Of a stretch of 64,000 nucleotides of DNA, positions 46,950 through 58,420 are shown in pieces. Every line of letters starts with the position of its first letter. Positions within the stretch are counted from its first letter, which is position 1. The position numbers and the translations under genes are program-made. The notes below the pieces were generated by a model. That model ran no database searches, was not told where the DNA came from, and saw only the letters and a program-made list of their open reading frames with translations. The DNA is from Cryptomeria japonica (taxonomy: Eukaryota > Streptophyta > Pinopsida > Cupressales > Cupressaceae): assembly GCF_030272615.1 (NCBI RefSeq), contig NC_081408.1:606971673-607035672 (forward strand), in the 5' to 3' direction.

Positions 46950-47486
46950 ATCTCCCCCTTTGGCATTGATGTCAACACACCTACAAGTCTCCACACTGAT
47001 AATGGCTCAGCTATTTCCTTAAGCCAATGAGTACAAGGATCGGATCATCTTGCAAGATCAGTTCAATCATCTTGCCACTCTATCTCCCTCAAGATGCAAC
47101 ATCCTGCCATCGTCCCATGATTTGTGGGTTCTCCATAATTTCAACCTACTCATCAACTACCACATTGATGAACACTTCACCAACCTTTGCATGCTCATCA
47201 CCTAGTGTCCACCTATCATCCTTTTCGACATCCACCTATGTTCGTTCTACTATGTCGGTTTGACATCCTTCATTGACCAAGACTCAATACTAGTTCAACT
47301 CAACTTACCGATATAACCTAACCTCACCGGTGGACCTTCATACATGCTAACCTCTTCTTTATTGATGGATCAAGTTCATCAGCCATCAAACACACTGGTC
47401 CAACCACTACTTACTCACCAGTGACCATACCATACCGGTTGACATCAATGACAACCTAATGCCAACAATCTCCCCCTTTGGCATTG
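46950..47486 (-). repeat. Y tandem duplication of LTR start plus polypurine tract
   Basis: 46950-46968 is the polypurine tract (GCCAAAGGGGGAGATTG, minus) next to the LTR. 46998-47467 then repeats the first 470 bases of the LTR (as 46482-46949), and 47468-47486 repeats the polypurine tract, with the same GTCAACACACCT tail after each. The unit is about 517 bp and the copies are diverged by substitutions. Confidence 0.85.
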
Positions 47487-47779
47487 ATGTCAACACACCT
47501 GCAAGTCTCCACATTGATAGATTTCTTTCCCTTTGACACAATGAAAAAGGTTTAGGGTATTTCATTATCCATTTTATTCTCCCCCTTTGACCCATCTTTA
47601 ACTAGTTAGACTGTGGGTACTCCCCCTTAGTCAAATCTCCTCTATGTGATTACAACCGGTACTGAGACATAAAATCCTGAACTCTCCATGTGATTAACAT
47701 GTGGTTCAAGAGATATAGATACTGCTATGAACTCCCTCTAAACCATATATCTCCTTACAAACTTAATTATATGAGGTAA
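47487..47779 (-). other. Y 3' tail with further polypurine tracts
   Basis: Minus-strand purine tracts recur at about 47577-47590 (TCAAAGGGGGAGAA) and 47619-47630 (TAAGGGGGAG). No coding region supported. Confidence 0.6.
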
Positions 47780-49441
47780 GTGACACAACTCCCAATTTGT
47801 GTCTCAAGTACTCAAAAGTGCTTAACAAAAATGGTTTGGTGAAAATGTCTACCACTTGTTCTCCTATAGTGACATATTCCATCATGACTTATTTTCCTTC
47901 AATCTTCTCTCTGAGAAAATGATACTTGATGGCTATATGCTTTGTCCTTGAATGCATCACTGGGTTCTTTGATATGTTGATGGGAGTTCAGTTGTCACAC
48001 CAGATGGGAATAGGATTAGAGATGTCCACCTGTATATCCTTGAGGGTCTTCTTCATCCAAATAACCTAAGAGTAGCATGTGGCAACAACAATGTATTATT
48101 CTTTAGTAGTTGATAGGGAGACTGAATCCTTCTTCTTGCTATGCCATGAGACCAACTGGTCACCTAGGAAGAATACACCACCACTTGTGCTCTTCTAGTC
48201 ATCAATGCAGCCTGCCCAATCACCATTTGTGTATGCTTCCAATGTAAATTCCCCTTGTTTAGAGTACCATAATTCATAATTGAGTGTCCCTTACAGGTAC
48301 CTAAATTTTTTTGTTGACTACATTCATATGTGACTACTTAGGTGCTACTTGAAAGCTAGCCACCATACACACTGCCTGCACTATATCCGATGTAGAAGCA
48401 GTAAGATACAATAAAATGCCTATCATAGATCTATACAAGGTCTGATCCACTACTGGTGACTCATCATTCTTGCTTAGTTTGCTTTTGGTCACCATGGGGG
48501 TACTCAATGGTTTGCAGTCCTCCATTTGAAACTTCTTTAGCATGTCCTTTTCATACTTGGTTTGTGAGATGAAGGTTCCCTTACCTAGCTGAGATATTTG
48601 CAAACCAATAAAGTATGTTAACTCTCTAAGCATTGACATCTCAAACTCTGACTGCATCTAATCAGCAAAATCTTCACAAAGAGTGTCCTTGTTGCCTTCA
48701 AAAATAATGTCATCTACATACACAACCACAAAGATCATGTGGTTTCCATCTTCCTTGATGTATAGATTACTATCAGTACTCCCCTTTTTGAATCCTTCCT
48801 CCTTCAAGTACTTATCTAGCCTTGAATAACATGCTCCAGGAGCTTGCTTTAAACCATATAGGTCTTTCTTCAACTGACACACAAAGGTTTCATCATCATG
48901 TAACAAAAACCCTTCTAGTTGCTCCATATACACTTCTTCTTCCAAAATTCCATTTAGGAAGGCATATTTTACATCCATCTGATACACCTTATCACCCTTG
49001 TAGGTTGAAAAAGCTAGAAACATCCTAATTTCTTCTAGTCTAGCTACTAGTGCAAATGTTTCTTCAAAATCAATGCCCTCTACTTGAGAGTAACCTTTGC
49101 ACACAAGTCTAGATTTATGCCTAACAATTTTACCTTCTTCATTCATCTTGTTCCAGTAGATGAATTTGATGAGATTGATGTTCTTACCTGCCAATCTATG
49201 GACTAATTCCCAAGCCTTATTCTTCTCAATCTGCTACAACTCTTCTTCCATTGCATCCATCCATTTCTGACTTTGGCTGACCTTTTGAATGTCTTAGGTT
49301 ACATTTCAATTATGAGGCAAAAATTGACTTGTTCATCATTTTGGGCAGGTCTTCTTCTAGTCTACAGACCATCACTCTTATTACCTAAAATCTTCTATTC
49401 CAAGTGGTTTTTCTACAAATACCATTTAGGGACCTTATTGG
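47780..49441 (-). pseudogene. pol: Y reverse transcriptase and RNase H, broken
   Basis: From the right: GKIVRHKSRLVCKGYSQVEG (49150), [48 protein letters not shown], then VVYVDDIIFEGN near 48725-48690 with the YVDD box intact. The 49194-48658 stretch is open over 178 codons and 48657-48334 over 107, with LTYFIGLQI and LYRSMIGILLYLTAS. RNase H follows to about 47780 with several stops, including a degraded CDN segment near 47990 and HSRTKHIAIKYHFLRE (47950). This is among the best kept pol regions in the window. Confidence 0.85.
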
Positions 49442-50633
49442 TGTTACTATATACTAAGTTGCCATTAGTTTTATGATCTAAGTCATCCTATATACCCTAG
49501 TCAGTTAATACTATAGAAAGATTTAGTTGGTAAACACTAAGGGTGTTAGTTACAGAAGAAAGGCTAGTCACCGAGATGATATATACCGAGTTGTCTACCG
49601 AGTAAATTTCCTATGTCCACCGAGTAGAAAAGAAGGTACACTGAGTTAATCTGAATTGAGTGGAAACATGTTACCAGATTCAATGAACTTGGACACATAT
49701 CTGGAAACGTGTTACAAGATTCGAGAATAGGGAACCGTTATTTCATAGGGAATTGCACTTAAAGATTTTGTATGATTTTGAGGAAGTTTATCCAATAAAA
49801 TAATTTCTATGTTTATTCATTTGATAAAACATGTTTGTATAATCAATGTATGAACAAGATCACCACCTTAGAGAACTATATAAAGAGTGATTTGAGTATC
49901 TAAGCAAGAAGAGAAAAAGATGGTGAGTTGAAGATAAAAATCTTGTGAAAAGATAAGATGTGATGATTGAACATAGGTATTCAGAGGTCACCGAGAAGAT
50001 TTTCAGAAAATAGTTTAAGGGACAAAGAATATAGAAGAGGTCACCGAGTTGATCTATCAATTACCGAGGTATGCTATGAGCATGGTAATTTCATATTGAG
50101 CACGAGGAGTCTGCTATAACATTTCAGATGTAAAGTTCCAGATATTTTGTAAAAGATTTTGATTGAATTATTTTGAGTTGTGTTAGAAACCTTTAACAGG
50201 GTAAAAGACTCTAAGAAGATCTATAAATTGTAAAGCCTTTAACCCAGTACAACATTTTGTAAAAGTGTTTGTAAAAATCCTTTAGCAAGGTAGATCTAAA
50301 GATCTTGATACTCCTAATAGGGTAAGCTATTAGAAATAGCTAAACATGTAGCTCTAACCGAGCAACCTTTATTATTGCAGTAGTGAAGTTGTGGGTGCCA
50401 TCCCCACTATAGTTTTTCTCTCTAACCAAGAGTTTCTGCCTAACCAAAATCTTTGTGTTATGGAGTGAAATGTGTATAGATGTAATTTCTATGATTGTGT
50501 TTTGGCTTTATATATTATGAGATCAACTATATACAGTTTATGTTTATCAGTAAGATTGTTTTTAAAGAAAAGTTTTGAAGTACCGATTCACCCCTCCCCT
50601 CTCAGTACATTAGCTTTCATTGTCAGACCTAAC
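49442..50633 (+). repeat. D 5' LTR (1,192 bp)
   Basis: Starts TGTTACTATATACTAAG, ends GACCTAACA. TATA box TATATAAA near 49877-49884. Terminal hairpin GTACCGA (50580-50586) and TCAGTAC (50602-50608) with one mismatch around CCCCTCCCC. Confidence 0.92.
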
Positions 50634-50648
50634 AGTTAGTATCAAAGC
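50634..50648 (+). other. D primer binding site, mutated
   Basis: GTTAGTATCAAAGCT after the LTR end; three changes from ATTGGTATCAGAGC. The 3' LTR is followed by ATTGG, which here is the target duplication and not the primer site. Confidence 0.78.
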
Positions 50649-50696
50649 TATACTCTTGGAAAAAGGTTTTATAGCCTAAAGAGAAAGATCCCATCA

Positions 50697-51954
50697 ATGG
50701 AAGGCTATAAACAATCACATAGAATTGTGAATCTCCAAGAAGAATTGGATCATGCTAATCAAGTGATTGTAGACATGCAGAGACAAATGCAAAAATCACT
50801 AAAAGTAAGAAGAAGATTGTCTGATGATTTATAGGACTCACAAGAGTTGGTGGAACAAATTGAGACATCATCTGAGAACAACATATCAAAAGAGTCTAAA
50901 GAAATGATTATAGAATTGAAAGAAAAGAACAAAGCACTGAATGATCAGCTTAAAGCAATGAGAAGGGAACATGAGTATTTCAGCACATAGATGACTAAAA
51001 ATCTTGATGCATTGAGAACAGCTGAAGCTAACATAAAAGGTATAGAAAGAGAAAAACAATAGTTGGAAGCATTGGTATCTAAAAAGAATGATGAAATCAC
51101 AAGGATGACTAGAATTCAACATAATCTATCTGATCAATTGGGTCATGCACATGATGAAGCAACTCTGAAAGAAAATGGGAACCAAGCATTGAAACTTGAA
51201 TTATCAAGATTGACTGATGAACTTGAAGCAGAAAAGAAGTCAAAAGAAACACTGAAGAAAAGTTAAGAAGCGTCAAGAATGTTGGATGAGCAACTAAACA
51301 CAAGATCACCCAACAAATTTGTTGGACTCAATTAAAAAAGAAACAACTCTACCAACAAAGGAATCAACACCACCGAGAAAGGAGAATCATCAAGGAAGGC
51401 TAGAAACAAAGATAAGTTGAAATATAACAAGCCTATTTGCAACTACTATGGAAAACAAGGACATACTGCCAACATGTGCCAAATCAGAAAAGGTAAGCTA
51501 CCAAATGTCACTAGGTCTGATAGTTATTGTTACAATTGCAATAAGTATGGTCACACATCTAAGCAATGTAGGACAAAGTCTGTTAGCAATTATCAAAAGG
51601 CAAAATTCAAGGGATTTTGTAAAAACTGCAATAGATATGGACACAATACCGAGAAGTGTTGGTTTAAGAAGAAAAACTACATGTGGTCTCCACACCGAAC
51701 AAATGATAGAAGCTACCAAACTCACACAAATCTCAATCGACAATATACTGCAGTACCATGGGATGACAATACAAGAATATGGTGTGAATGTTGTGGAAGG
51801 TATGGACATATAAGTGCAAACTGTATGATAAGGTTTAGAATGAACAATTGGAGATCATGGATGGCATGCTTTCATTGTCATAAAGTTGGACACGACCAAA
51901 GATTGCAGAGATCAACCTAGAGGAGATACTGAAGAGATAAGAATCAAATTATAG
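50697..51954 (+). pseudogene. D ORF1: coiled-coil Gag-like protein with five zinc knuckles
   Basis: ATG 50697 opens one frame to about 51890 with stops near 50832, 50988, 51060, 51264 and 51333. The first 190 residues are a Lys/Glu-rich coiled coil. The knuckles are CNYYGKQGHTANMC (51429, second Cys now Tyr), CYNCNKYGHTSKQC (51528), CKNCNRYGHNTEKC (51618), CECCGRYGHISANC (51783) and a fifth beginning CFHCHKVGH (51870). In the fifth, an extra base near 51893 shifts the frame before the last Cys. In the shifted frame the ORF ends at 51952-51954. A, B and C have four knuckles, so D has one more. Same proposed role as Gag. Confidence 0.82.
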
Positions 51955-52532
51955 AAAATCTAGAAAAAGAAGGAAAATGGATCAAATAATGAAGAAAGCA
52001 CCTTACCTACCTAGTTAGGTGCATCTACTTCCAATTAATCAATAAAGGTATCAAGAGACTACGTCTTCACAAGGTTAGATCTTAACAGTTCCTATTTTAA
52101 TCATGGAAATAACTCTAAAATCTGCATAGCTAAGATGCATTAACATTTCTGAAATTGTATCTATTCTTATGATTTACTAGTGAAGTCGGTAAATACAGTA
52201 AACCTATCTAGTCAGTAAAGTGTAATCAAGTGCATTTAATGCTTATCTTACCTAACTACATGAAGCTCGATAAGGTAAAGGGTGTATTTAAAGTTCTTTG
52301 TGTGGTCATTTTACACTTACCAGTTTTCAAAGAGTAGAGCTAAGTGAATCAAAGGCGATCAAACATTTTACATTGAATTCAAGGTATTTTCACACAATCT
52401 TAAATACAATTTCAAGCAATTTAACTGACCAATATCAGTTGTGAATATTTGCATTATATTTACTAAGTCGAAAGCATTTTCTAGTTAGTTGAAACCCTAA
52501 GCTATTTTATTAGTAGAAATCCAAAGCTTGAA
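51955..52532 (+). other. D spacer between ORF1 and ORF2
   Basis: About 580 bp with no supported coding region; longer than the 340-bp spacers of A and C. It ends in a leader with GAAACCCTAAGC before the ORF2 ATG. Confidence 0.5.
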
Positions 52533-55500
52533 ATGGCTCCCAAGATGCAGAAACCAGTTGTAGTTGAGACTATTGAGAAGCCCTCACTTAAGTATTCCTT
52601 ACCTCCCAAAGTGGCATCTGAACCTGATGAGAAAACTGCATTTTCTCTTATTCCAAATATGGTTCTATTGGTTGAAGATGTTAGGTTTTATACTAAGTGC
52701 CATGTAGAAGAGCTAGGTCATACCAAAATTAAGGACATGTATGATGAACTTTGCACCAATGGAATCCTAGATAGTAAGTATGAGCATATCAAAGTTAAGG
52801 GATTGACCGAAGCCCTAACCTATCCTTGAGTTTTCAAACCCTAATGGGTCAAATTTGTTTTGAGCAGAGTGAATGATGACTTTATGTGGTTAGAAGACCA
52901 ACCGTTCAAGATCACCAAGGAGATTATTCACATAATCACCAGATACCCTATATACGACCATGCCCAAGCATAGAAGATGATTTCACAGAAGGAATTGATA
53001 ACCTTAACCGGAGTTGAGTCTGATTGTAGAGGTCTTAAGCTAAATAATGTAACAGATGCAGAACTAAAGTTTACAATTAGAGTCATCAATTATTGTTTCT
53101 TTTGGTCGGTGAGAGAGAATAGTGTACCATGTGCAACTATGGATTTGGCCTATAAAATTGTGACAAAGGGTATGAAAATTGATCTATGTGAAGTATTGTT
53201 GAATAATCTTTTTGAGAATCTCAACACAATAAGGAAACCTAAGAAGAATAACTCTGCTAACACACTAAAGTTTGGGTCACTCTTAGTGTGCATGTTATTC
53301 TATTTTCAGAAGTTGTTTCCCTCAATTGGTAACATTGTTTGGGAATTACACCGATCGATCACCCATCAGATAAATGATTTTATCAATCAGCTAGGTGATA
53401 ATTTCAATGAGATAATGGATGACTACTCTAATAAATTTCAGGAAAAGATGCATAATAGGTACAGGATCCCACCTCAACTAGTGGAGAAATATAAGGATAC
53501 TATATGTTTTGAAGTGGACACCGACTACTGTTATGTCAATGAAGTAGAACCCAAAACTCAATATTTACTGCCTATGGGTTATGAGATTGATTTTGAGATC
53601 ACTCAACAGTAGATAGATGCCTTTCTGATACTTCCAAGGCACTCAACCAAGATCAGACATGGTACCTATGAAGAGGTAAAAGAGAAGGTAAAAATGAGCA
53701 TAGTTGTACCAAAGGCTACCAGAAAAGCCACTAAAATGATAAAAGACTTAACTGAGAAATTTGGAGAAGGTTCTACCTCCACACCTACTATGCCAATAGG
53801 TAGGAAAGATGATCAAATTTCAATTGAGGAAGAATCTAAATCTCAGAAAGAAAACATGACTCTAAGCACTGAGTTGCCAAAGGGAAAAATATTGAAAAGG
53901 AAGAAACAAGATACACCTAAGGTATCACCGACTCCACCAGTAAAACAACCTAACACTAGATCATTTGCAGTGTCACCCGGTAAGAGGCAAAAAAAATTTG
54001 AATTGCCTAAAGTTACAAAGACTTATAGAAAGTCAACCAGGAGACTCATTTTGAATAAGGAGTCAAGTGACACAGAATCTGAAGACAAAAATAAATTTTA
54101 GATTGTTAAAAGCACAAAGAAAAATGTACACAGTGTTGACAACTTTTGTGCCAAATTGAAACAATATGGAGGATTCAGGTCATTCAGGTATGTTAAATAT
54201 GACTCCCGGATAGAAGAAGAAGAGAGACAAATAGAAGAGTCAGTAGTATGTACACTTCTCATATTCCAAGTAGTTCCATTGGAAGTAACTAACTTTCTTC
54301 CAAAAGCATTATACTATCATATTGACAATAGATGGAAATATGCTATGGACTCGGAGAAGCAGATAAGAGAAAGAGTTTTAGTACATCTCTTTCTAGACAT
54401 GTCAGTAGATGATATTAGAAATCATTTGAAAAACTACCAGACAAATTTTCAAGTGAAGCATAGAGCCTTGAAAATGATGAATGGACTTTATCTTGAAGTT
54501 GAAAAGGAAACCAAAGAAAACTGGCAAGAAATCTTCAGAATTCAGACTGAAGAAACACAACGTGAAGTAGAAATAGTTGACATTACCGAGCAAGATCCTA
54601 CTTCAACTATTCAACTAGATGAGGATGTCATGGACACTGAGGCAGAAGAAGAAGAAATAATAGAAGGAAATGCCTATGCTAAACTGGTATCCAGTGAATC
54701 AGTCTTGGAATAGGTTAAGTCCTATCCTCTGGTAACTCAACAAGTGACAACTGAGATACCTCAGGACATAGAACAAGGCAAAGAGGATCATAAGGCTACA
54801 CAAGATGAATCTACCTCTCAAGCCACAGGCAAGCAAACTTCTCAAGCTCCTGCAAGCAATGAAACTACTGCCACTGAGACCCCAAGCAAGGAATGACCGA
54901 AGGCTACAACAGAGGCTATAGTAACTAACAAAAGTGTTGCTCCCACTGAGCAACATACCGAGGAAGATCAAGCCTCTAAAGCCATTGTACTCATTCAACC
55001 AGTGAAGGCATCATCATCACAGGAGAAGAAAGAAAAGAAGCACAGTTTCAAGATAGATCTGTCAAAGCCTATTGTGTTGTCGAATGTTGACATTTCCAAA
55101 CTAAAAGGGCAAGCACTTATTGAATTTGGTGAGTTGTGCAAAGCCAAAGCAGAACAAGAAAAACAGATAGCCATTCAAAAGAAGAACCAAGTACTTCAAA
55201 AGATTAAAGCATTATTGATAGACATGCTACCTGAAGCTACCATAAGTAAAGATGCTGCCATCCATATGCAATTGGATGAACTACTTACTCAATTGGAAAC
55301 ATCAGGAGTAGAGGCATCATAATACCTTAACAAATTAAAAGACAAAGAGCTAACTGCCAAGATGATTGAAGAAGTGCAGAAAGCCATTGCTATAGGTAAA
55401 ATCAAGCTTGTTGGATTCATTGTTGAGTTGTCCCCTCAACTAAAGCACATTATTTATTTATTCCAAAAATTATGTACTTTTTCATTCTTTATTAAAGATA

Positions 55501-55907
55501 TCAATCAGAAGACCAAAGCCATTGAAAAAGAGATTACCGATCTCTCAAATAAACTAACTATCGAGCGAAATTCTATTCAAAATTTTTATACCAAGCTATA
55601 AACTCTTATGACTTAGTAGTTAGAACATGGGAATGAAGAGCACAAAATAAGGATGGATATTATGACTCTTTAGACATTATTTATTCCCCATCTATCATCA
55701 GTACAAGAGCAAATCAACTGAGCTACCCAACTATCCACACAAGCAGAGGGAAGCACTTTAGATGGTTTGATTTCATTGTTAGCTGATATTAATGCTCAGA
55801 ATTCTTTAATGGAAAGTGTCAAGGGTGCACTTACCAATGCTCTCAATGATGCTTGTACTAAGTATAAATCTATTTTTGATTAGTTGCCCCCACCGAATGG
55901 TAACTAG
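52533..55907 (+). pseudogene. D ORF2: large accessory protein, about 1,125 codons
   Basis: One frame from ATG 52533 to about TAG 55905-55907, without a frameshift but with about a dozen stops (52827, 52971, 53610, 54099, 54711, 54894, 55320, 55599 and later). Blocks comparable to A and C are LIPNMVLLVEDVRFYTKC and VEELG (N-terminus), and FMWLEDQPFKITKE (52890). They continue with CRGLKLNNVTD, KIDLCEVLLNNLFENL, LKFGSLLVCMLFY, KYKDTICFEV and MGYEIDFEI. A basic, Pro-rich stretch follows (53870-54100), then a helical domain (54156-54600), an acidic stretch and a C-terminal coiled coil (55002-55880). The first 350 residues are the best conserved part. No catalytic motif recognised. Confidence 0.77.
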
Positions 55908-56178
55908 TTTTGATGTTTGTCAAAAAGGGGGAGTGTACTGAGTATATACAGAGTATCCGAGTGTACAGATGAAATTGTCAGGGGGGGCATGGAACATCAG
56001 GGGCATGAAAATCAAGTTTTGTATAGCATATTGATAAGGGGAGTATGTATTCAAAGTATGTATTTGAACGAATGTATATACTATCATTTCAGCCAGATTT
56101 TGTAAGTATATAGATTTTTTGTTATGACTTTGAAAGGAGTTTTGTCAAACATACCAAACTAATGTCAAAAGGGGAGAT
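55908..56178 (+). other. D 3' tail with two polypurine tracts
   Basis: CAAAAAGGGGGAGTG at 55920-55934 follows the ORF2 stop, and GTCAAAAGGGGAGAT at 56164-56178 directly precedes the 3' LTR, about 245 bases downstream. Confidence 0.75.
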
Positions 56179-57366
56179 TGTTACTATTTACTAAGTTGTC
56201 ATTAGTTCTATGATCAAAGTCATCCTATATACCCTAGTCGATTAATACTACAGAAAGATTCAGTCAGTAAACACTAAGGGTGTCGGTTACATAAGAAAGG
56301 CTAGTCACTGAGATGATATATACCGAGTTGTCTACCGAGTAAATTTCCTATGTCCACTGAGTAGAAAAGAAGGTACACCAAGTTAATCTGAACCGAGTGG
56401 AAACGTGTTACCAGATTCAATGAACCTGGACACATATGTGGAAACATGTTACAAGATTTGAGAATAGGGAACCGTTATTTCATAGGGAATTGCACTTAAA
56501 GATTTTGTATGATTTTGAGGAAGTTTATCCAATGAAATAATTTCTATGTTTATTCATTCGATAAAACATGTTTGTATAATCGATGTATGAACAAGATCAC
56601 CACCTGAGAGATCTATATAAAGAGTAATTTGAGTATCTAAGCAAGAAGAGAAAAAGATGGTGAGTTGAAGATAAAAATCTTGTGAAAAGATAAGATGTGG
56701 TGATTGAACAGAGGTATTCAGAGGTCACCGAGAAGATTTTCAGAAAATAGTTTAAGGGACAGAGAATATAGAAGAGGTCACTGAGTTGATCTATCAATTA
56801 CCGAGGTATGCTATGAGCATGGTAATTTCATATTGAGCACATAGAGTCTTCTATAACATTTCAGATGTAAAGTTGCAAATATTTTGTAAAAGATTTTGAT
56901 TGAATTATTTTGAGTTGTGTTAGAAACCTTTAATAGGGTAAAAGGCTCTAACAAGGTCTATAAATTGTAAATCCTTTAACCAGGTACAACATTTTGTAAT
57001 GTTTGTAAAAATCCTTTAGCAAGGTAGATCTAAAGATCTTGATACTCCTAATAGGGCAAGCTATCAGAAATAGATAAACATGTAGCTCTAATCAAGCAAC
57101 CTTTATTATTGCAGTAGTGAAGTTGTGGGTGCCATCCCCATTGCAATTTTTCTCTCTAACCAAGAGTTTCTGTGTAACCAAAATCTATGTTATGGAGTGA
57201 AATGTGTATAGATGTAATTTCTATGATTGTGTTTTGGCTTTATATATTATGAGATCAACTATATACAGTTAATGTTTATCTGTAAGATTGTTTTTAAAGA
57301 AAAGTTTTGAAGTACCGATTCACCCCTCCCCTCTCAGTACATTAGCTTTCATTGTCGGACCTAACA
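56179..57366 (+). repeat. D 3' LTR (1,188 bp)
   Basis: Pairs with 49442-50633 from TGTTACTATTTACTAAG to GACCTAACA. TATA box near 56614-56621. Followed by ATTGG. Confidence 0.92.
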
Positions 57367-57371
57367 ATTGG

Positions 57372-58420
57372 ATGCTTCTTCTGGTTCATTGTCTGACTGA
57401 GCTTCTTCACCTTCATCACTGGAATCATCATACTGGTTCACTTGTGTTTGTCGTCTTTTATGCATATCCTCATCAACTCTTACATGCAAACTCTCAATTA
57501 CTTAATCTTTTCTTGTAGCATTTGTAGGCCCTACTATGAGTTGAGTAACCAAGGAAGATCTCTCCATCACTCCTAGAATCAAAACTACCTAAACCATCCA
57601 TGTCTCTCTTGATAAAACATTTACTTCTAAATACTTTGAAGTATTTGAATGATGGTTTCTGGTCATACCACATTTCATAAGGTGTCATATTGTTGTTTGT
57701 TCTCAACTCAACCCGGTTTAAACTATGTGCTACAATATGAACCGCTTCCTTCCAATAAATACCCCGTAAACTAGCCTCATTCAACATGGTTCTAGCCATG
57801 TCCTTGACTATCCTTTTCTTCCTTTCTACCACCCCATTTTGTTGTGGTGTCCTAGGGGCTGAATATTGTCTTGTGAGTCCATGTCTCTCATAGTAATCCT
57901 TGAACTCATTTGATGTGAACTCTCCATCTCGATCAAATCTTAGGCATTTTAGCTTGCATCCACTTTCCTTTTCTACCATCTTCCAGAAGATCTTGAATCT
58001 ATCAAATGCTTGTGATTTATCCTATAGGAAAGTGACCCATGTCTTTTTTGAATAGTCATCAATGTAGAGCATAAAGTATCTCTCACTAGCAAGAGCTCTT
58101 GTCCTAGTCGGACCACATAGATCTATATGTACAAGTTCAAGTGGTCTTGAGGTGTTGTGTTCTTTTGTCTTGAAGCTGGTCTTAGTCTGCTTTCTTTTTA
58201 GACATTCATCACAAAATGTGCTTACCGGTTTGATAATTGGTGGTATATTTCTCACACAGCCCTTCTTGCTTACTACAACTAGATTATTAAAATTTATGTG
58301 GCCTAATATTTTGTTCCACAACCAGATTCTATCCACTTGTCTCAACATGCATTGGAATTCAAAACATTCTTTCAAATTGTATACCTTTTCATTTGTCCTC
58401 TTACCTTTTTCTACAACCTA
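57372..58420 (-). pseudogene. pol: Y integrase, nearly complete
   Basis: Minus strand. 58375-58022 has the GAG-pre-integrase region: WNKILGHINFNNL (His-His) and CDECLKRK (Cys-Cys). It continues to LELVHIDLCGPTR with the first catalytic Asp (about 58130). 57979-57494 has CLRFDRDGEFTSNEF (second Asp), PQQNGVVERKKR (Glu, about 57830), TPYEMWYDQKPS and DGEIFLGYS. All three acidic residues and the zinc residues are present, broken only by a stop near 58021. It is cut from its RT by element D at 57366. Confidence 0.87.

Larger units (their letters stand above)
49442..57366 (+). mobile_element. D: two-ORF non-autonomous element, complete
   Basis: 7,925 bp with LTRs 49442-50633 and 56179-57366 and the perfect 5-bp duplication ATTGG (49437-49441, 57367-57371) inside the pol of Y. 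Between the LTRs lie a primer site, ORF1 with five zinc knuckles, ORF2 of about 1,125 codons and a polypurine tract. No pol motif. LTR sequence is unrelated to A and C except at the ends. By eye the LTRs differ at about 13 of 185 positions near their starts. Confidence 0.92.
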
